A stretch of 32,714 nt of DNA. Source: Dissophora ornata. Lineage: Eukaryota; Mortierellomycota; Mortierellomycetes; Mortierellales; Mortierellaceae. Every line of letters begins with the position of its first letter. The first letter of the stretch is position 1. The translations under genes were made by a program, and so were the position numbers. The notes under the pieces are model-generated. The model ran no database searches. It saw nothing but the letters and a program-made list of their open reading frames with translations, and was not told the DNA's origin. The stretch spans positions 1 through 32,714 of the forward strand of contig MU616906.1 in assembly GCA_025201705.1 (NCBI GenBank). The letters run 5' to 3'. Positions 27,645 to 32,714 of the stretch are shown here, in pieces.

Positions 27645-30600
27645 TTAATCAAAAAGCGACTCTAACGATGCAGGAGCCGTATGCTGGTGGCTACTATGCT
27701 CTTGAGGTAGCAGCTGCTGGCTATGCTGTTGATATTGCTGGTGTTGATGCAAGGGCTGTTGTTGTTGTTGTTGGTGGTGGTGATGTTGATATTGTTGATG
27801 TCGCTGATGCTGAGAATTTGTGATGGCCACTCCAGGTGGCCCCGTTGTTCCCCCTAAAGAATCAGAATACGAAGACCTTCCTCCTGCAGTGGAGTAAACA
27901 GATCCTCCAGAGTACACCGATGTCTGCTGTTGGTGTCCATGCGTTGTTGACGGATGAACAAAGTGTGCTGGGTCTTGGCCGTCGCTCTGGTAACCAGGTG
28001 ATACAGATCCACCAACTGCCTGAGTATGTGCATGGTACCCGAAATGATACACCGGTTGCTGTTGGGGGTGTGCCTGGAGAGTTTGAGATGCCACTCCGGT
28101 GCCCATGGCGCTTCCTGCCAACGATAGAGTCGGGTACGCCCCGCCAATCATCGTTGCAGAGTACGCCATCGATGCCTTGTTCGTATTCGAGTACACGATT
28201 CCTAGATTCAAAGTATTTGCGGGAGGTGAGGACGATGACGAAGAAGAAGACCCAGATGACATTGACGGTAGAGGCAAGCTTGCTGAGAGAGTCGATTGTT
28301 GTTGTTGTTGTGCAGGCGATGTACCCACAGAAGTCGCTCCTCCATAACTGTTGCCACCGTTCGGTCGGATCCCTGACGTCGCATAGACGCCCATTTGGTG
28401 GCGTTTCCGAATAATCGTCTGCAGATCATGAGATTTTGGTCTTGAGCCATGCTGCTGCGGCTGTTGCTGTTGCTGTTGCTGCGAATAATACTGGTGTTGC
28501 TGCTGAGGCGTTACGAATTCTGCTCCAGCGGTAGTCATACCCGACGACCCTGTCATCGCATTGAGGCCTACAGACATGACAGGCACGCTTCCTGTTGTGT
28601 CTATTGATGGCAAGCCCTCCAGACACTTTTGTATCATCTTTTGCTGAGTCGCTTTCTGGCGCTCCTCTAAAGACTCCAGCTCGATCGTCAACCACGAGAA
28701 AAAGTACTTGTGATCCAGTTCCTCAAACTGCTTTAGCAACTTGGCGACCTTTGCAACCTGCACCCTGCATCGTGCCCTAAGCCGTTCCGAGAAAGGCCGA
28801 TCCCCTGTCTCCAAAGATGACAAAGGCTGACCTTGCGCTTGCTGTTGTTGGTTTTGTGGGGATTGCTCCTGATGGCTTTTACTGCCGCTGGATCCTGACT
28901 CTCCGGTCTTTACAGAGGTCTCTTCCACCACAATCTTATAATATATCCTCAGACACCAATCCAATACGACGCCGACACATGACATCCTTACTCTCTCGGG
29001 GTATCTCTCCAACAACAATTCCGTCAACATCACAATCCGATCCGCCTCCTGGACACACTGCATGATCTTATCCAACAATTCCTGCCGCCTGACGTAATGC
29101 TGCTGCTGCGCCATCCGGATACGATCCATATACAGACTTGGTGTCGCCGCTGTAGCAGCACTGACAGCAGCAGTGGCAGATGCCGGAAGCGACATTGCCA
29201 GCAAATCTGTCCCGATCGCAAGAACACTCGGGTACAGTAGTAGTACCCTCAACATCGAATAAACAACCTGAAGTCCTACAGCCCGTCCATTCACTATTGG
29301 GTCGACCATATCCAAGTAATCCAGCTGCGCCATCAATGCTGGTGGCAAGTCGTCCATCCAAAACTTGAGCGACAAGACGAGCTCTGCTTCTGAGAATTCA
29401 TTCGCCAGGACCTCCTGGGCGCTCAAGAGGTTGGCCGTTCCCACTCCTGCCCCTCGAGTCGAGCCTGCTAAAGTGGAGGAGGCTACTTCTTCATACCCTC
29501 CAGTTTCAATCAGACGGTCTATCCGCTTCAGTCCTGCCTGAAAGAACGAGTGGACCTTACGACCGACCTTCCACAGATTAATTTCTTTCAACATGAACCA
29601 CCTCGTCCACAGTCCATCATCGGTATCCAGCTCTGTGAGCTGCGGGAACGGAGCATCCAGGTAATGGTCGTCCATTTGAGTCAACTGTCCTCGGATAACG
29701 TGATGGACGCTGTCAAACATGTAGCAAGCCCAAAAAAGCCAACACCGATTCTGGATCACAACCGGCTTGGGCATCCAGCGCGAGGCATCCACATGGAGAC
29801 CCAGGAATGCGGCTTCCGTCATGAGTTTAAGTAATTCGACTCGGAGCTGAGGTTTTGGGTAGACGTAGCACAGCAGTATTGTCGCTTGAAGGTACGCAGT
29901 TGAATAAGTACTCCGAATATCCTCCAAATGCGACAAGAGTCCTATATTGCGGCAAGAGACCATAATCACAAAATGGGCGTGAATTCCATGAAAGCGCATT
30001 TACCGAGCGAGCAAGACATACTTTACACATCTTATCGAAACATACCATAGGCTCGATGAAAGTACCGCATATACTGCGCCTTGTTACTTGCAGGGTTGTT
30101 AATCCGCACCGCTCCGCTAGTTGTCTCGATATCGGGATCAATACGGAGGGCGATACCTGCGATGGTATTGAGCAGGATTCGTGACACCTGGTCCGATCGA
30201 GTTTGTTTTGCACGCTCAACGATCAACGGTGTTATGAAGGGTGGGTAGAGGTGCGAGTTCTGAAGGATTATAGGCAAAGCAAAGAGAGTGCATAGAGAGT
30301 GTTTAGTATGAGAATTAGAGATGTCGTGTGATGCAAGTGATCACTCAAAGACTAAAGTGAAAGGGAACCCACCTTGTTAAAAATGTCGATCGACCGCTCA
30401 ATCTTGGCGATAGGTGGCAGGATTAACAATTCTTGGTTGGACGGGTTTGGGGGCTGGACTGAGTTTCGCACCCAGGCTGGATCCTTGGATTGAATAACCA
30501 TGTCATCGTCCCATGAGTTACCCTCAGGTTTGAGGTTGACCGCACCGGCCTTGCCCCAGAAGAGGCAGGAGTCGTAGACTTTGAGGTTCATCATGGCTTC

Positions 30601-32370
30601 CTCAAGTTGTGCGACGCTTCGGGATTGTGGGGGTGCTCGAGAAGGGAAGCTTGCTCGCGTTGCGGACTTTCGAGTCTGGTCCTTGACCCTTCTATACATT
30701 TTTGACTCCATAATTGGAGGTGGAATGTTGGCTTGTGAGGGCGAGACAACACCTCCTTGGCTTTGCTTGTCTGTGCTATTACTGCCGCCACTAAAAATCC
30801 CCCCTTTGCTAATGCTTCGGTTGCTTTCAGTATGTTTCGGATCTGCTGATTGAGGTGTGTTGATAGTTACTGAAGAGGTTGATGGCGCTGCAGCTTTAGC
30901 AGTGTCTGTTGGACCTGGCTCATCCAACGGACCAGGGCTGAGTTCTGGAGAATATTTCTAAAAAACACACACATAAATGTTCAAAAGATGAGAGCATTGT
31001 TAATGCCAAACAAGCTCAGATACGTAAATCGCACAGAGAGCAAGTCTGCAAAGCCAAGAGTCGCTCTTTTCGCTCATTTGCCCCCAATAGTTTTAAATGG
31101 TGCGTAATAGTGGGAAGGACACCCCAAGAGTAACAGGGTTATATATTGCCGCCTGGCCCCCCCATCTCCCTTCCTTACCCTCAAGGGGTTTCTCGCTGAT
31201 TCATAATATAAATAAGGGCCAATACCGAGAGAATCTTATTTGCAAAGCAAGGCAATTACCGGGGGGAAACCCCATCACTCCATCCCTTACCTGGATCGCG
31301 GGCGGAAAGTATGGAAAGCTGGGTATTGATGGCGTGGGCTTTACTACAGATGCAGTGCTGCCCACAGGAGATAAATTTAAAGCTGGAGCGTGTTGAGGCT
31401 GAGCGCGTTGATACTGCTGCTGTTGTTGTATACTTTGCTGCTGCGGCAATCCATCCTGTCTTACATGCTGTTGTTGTCGTTCATGCTGAGATCCATGTAA
31501 CTGAATTGGGAAATCTGGGCCCCATGATGCGTCAAAGATAGGCTGCGGGGAATCCGGGGCTGCATTCGGGACGTGATCCGAATATTCTCGTGGCGCGTAT
31601 ATTGGTTCACGGATGGGTTCCTGCAGCTGTTGTTGCGATGGTACGGAAGGTGAAATCGATGACGATTGATACATAGGCTGCTGCTGTTGCTGCAACTGTT
31701 GTTGGGGCTGCTGCACTATCTGTCGGTGTGAATGAAGTTGCCGCTGTCGGTCCTGCGAGTTTGGCTGATGATTGATGGGCGTCACGAATTGTGTCGCGTT
31801 CATTTGAGAGGATCTTTCATGGCGAGGCACTTGTTGCTGTTGCTGTTGACGGCATTGCTGCTGTTGAGTGCCTTGGTTGTTCATGATGTGCTGTTGCTGC
31901 TGACCATGGTTTTGTTGAAGGGGATAGGACGACGACTGCAACGGTTGATCTTGGAACGGGTATTGCTGAGGATGAGCCTGAGCACCAAGCTGATGCAGAT
32001 GCTGCTCAAGCTGCAACTGCAGTTGCAGTTGCTGTTGTTGCTGTTGCTCTTGCTGTTGTTGAAGCATGGATCGGATGGCCATGGTCTGGGACCATTGATA
32101 CTCTTCAACTTGGTCCAGGTACTGCGACTGTGTCTCCTCTGCGGTCCATTCTCTAGTTCGCTTTCCTCGGTTGTTGCTCGAGTCGAACAGGAGCGCATAT
32201 TCGCTACTTCCTCCAATGGCTATGCCGGCGTTGGAACTAGGGATGATGCCCTGGTGACCGGCATTGCTATGATGCCCATCTATTTCCGCAGCTAGAGATG
32301 GGGAATAGTTGTTCTGGAACAGGTTTGAGGAGAGTGAACTTGCGATGGCGGCATCCTCTGCAGACAGCAT
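27645..32370 (-). CDS. Fungal-specific transcription-factor-domain protein, polyQ, no zinc cluster
   Basis: There are four exons, 32370-31291, 30957-30373, 30259-30046 and 29941-27645, all GT-AG with matching phases, giving 1391 residues. The start is MLSAEDAAIASSLSSNLF, preceded by a CT-rich leader. Residues of about 105-345 are glutamine-rich. The fungal transcription-factor middle domain (PF04082 type) spans about 545-800 and includes NSHLYPPFITPLIVERAKQ, LQATILLCYVYPKPQLR, EAAFLGLHVDASRWMPKP and NRCWLFWACYMFDSVHHVI. The C-terminal 400 residues are S/G/Q/H-rich. In the family this domain normally follows a Zn2Cys6 DNA-binding cluster (CxxCxxxxxxCxxxxPxCxxC). None is visible in any exon, and cysteines are scarce in the first 555 residues. 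It may be a regulator that acts through partners, or a zinc-cluster exon may lie beyond the window. Confidence 0.85.
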
Positions 32371-32542
32371 GGCGGAAGAGAGAGTGTGTGCGTGAGAGAG
32401 AGAGAGGATCGTTGCCCAGTTCGATTTCTTATTGGATCCGGTGCTTCTTTGGACGGATCGGTGATTGTGGTCGAGAGACGAAAGACAGGCACAACAGCTT
32501 TTCTTAATCGAGGAGGGAGAGAAGAGAGAGAGAGTTGAGGTT

Positions 32543-32608
32543 CCTCGTGTGCTGCTTTTCCTCGGTGTTATCTCGCCTCGTGTGTTGCTTTTCCTGGCTG
32601 TTATCTCG
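32543..32608. repeat. 33-bp tandem duplication
   Basis: CCTCGTGTGCTGCTTTTCCT at 32543 recurs at 32576 with a single change, and both copies end TGTTATCTCG. The two units are directly adjacent and differ at only a few positions. Confidence 0.9.
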
Positions 32609-32695
32609 CAGTTGTAGTCTGCATTTGTGTATGCATGGTGCATGGAAGACAGATACGTCAGTAACGCTCTGGCGGTGCAACCTTGTCCAAAATAT

Positions 32696-32712
32696 ACACA
32701 CACACACACACA
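32696..32712. repeat. (CA)n microsatellite
   Basis: About eight CA units close the window. Confidence 0.95.
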
Positions 32713-32714
32713 AA

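Larger units (their letters stand above)
32371..32714. other. 5' leader / promoter of the transcription-factor gene
   Basis: The frame stays open upstream of the chosen ATG but encodes S/T-rich sequence from CT-repeat DNA, so I treat it as leader. A 33-bp tandem duplication and a CA microsatellite lie here. The true promoter may extend past the window. Confidence 0.5.

Noticed and set aside
31732..32295. Plus-strand frame rich in leucine resembling a membrane protein
   Set aside because: It is the antisense of glutamine codons (CAG/CAA read as CTG/TTG) in the transcription-factor gene.

Overview
What it is. The window is nuclear DNA from a filamentous, early-diverging fungus. Mortierellomycotina is my best guess, but this is inference from gene style and not from a marker gene. 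Supporting signs are small spliceosomal introns (mostly 80-130 nt, GT-AG), F-box/LRR paralogues, a fungal-specific transcription-factor domain, polyQ and polyN tracts, and ATG101 and TSC1, which many ascomycete yeasts have lost. I see no rRNA, tRNA, CRISPR or organellar signal. Proteins were identified by reading exons and comparing them with remembered family patterns; no search was run. Layout, left half (1-20.1 kb). This part is gene-dense. It holds a small coiled-coil protein gene (651-908, +), a five-exon TSC1/hamartin gene (7239-1689, -), a six-exon ATG101 gene head-to-head with it (7743-8866, +), a LIM-domain protein (-), a DUF2461 protein with a long charged N-terminus (-), the mitochondrial CDP-DAG synthase TAM41 (-), two tandem F-box/LRR genes (+), and a predicted secreted protein whose signal peptide is split by an intron (+). 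Layout, middle (20.1-27.6 kb). Two more small coiled-coil genes resemble the first one. A repeat-rich accessory stretch follows, with a 1.64-kb element bounded by about 180-bp inverted repeats and packed with TTCGAGGCG repeats, a two-exon gene for a tiny 8-cysteine secreted protein, an 83-bp minisatellite, a Ty3/gypsy chromodomain relic, a polyasparagine gene and a broken F-box gene. Layout, right end (27.6-32.4 kb). A four-exon gene encodes a 1391-residue polyQ protein with a fungal-specific transcription-factor domain but no visible zinc cluster. How genes relate. The clearest functional link is TSC1 and ATG101, which sit divergently around a 503-bp intergenic region. TSC1 acts upstream of TORC1, and the ATG1/ATG13/ATG101 complex acts downstream of it, so a shared promoter could couple nutrient signalling to autophagy. 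The other genes look like unrelated housekeeping or lineage-specific families. The most novel items are the small cysteine-rich secreted protein, the three-member coiled-coil family and the inverted-repeat element.
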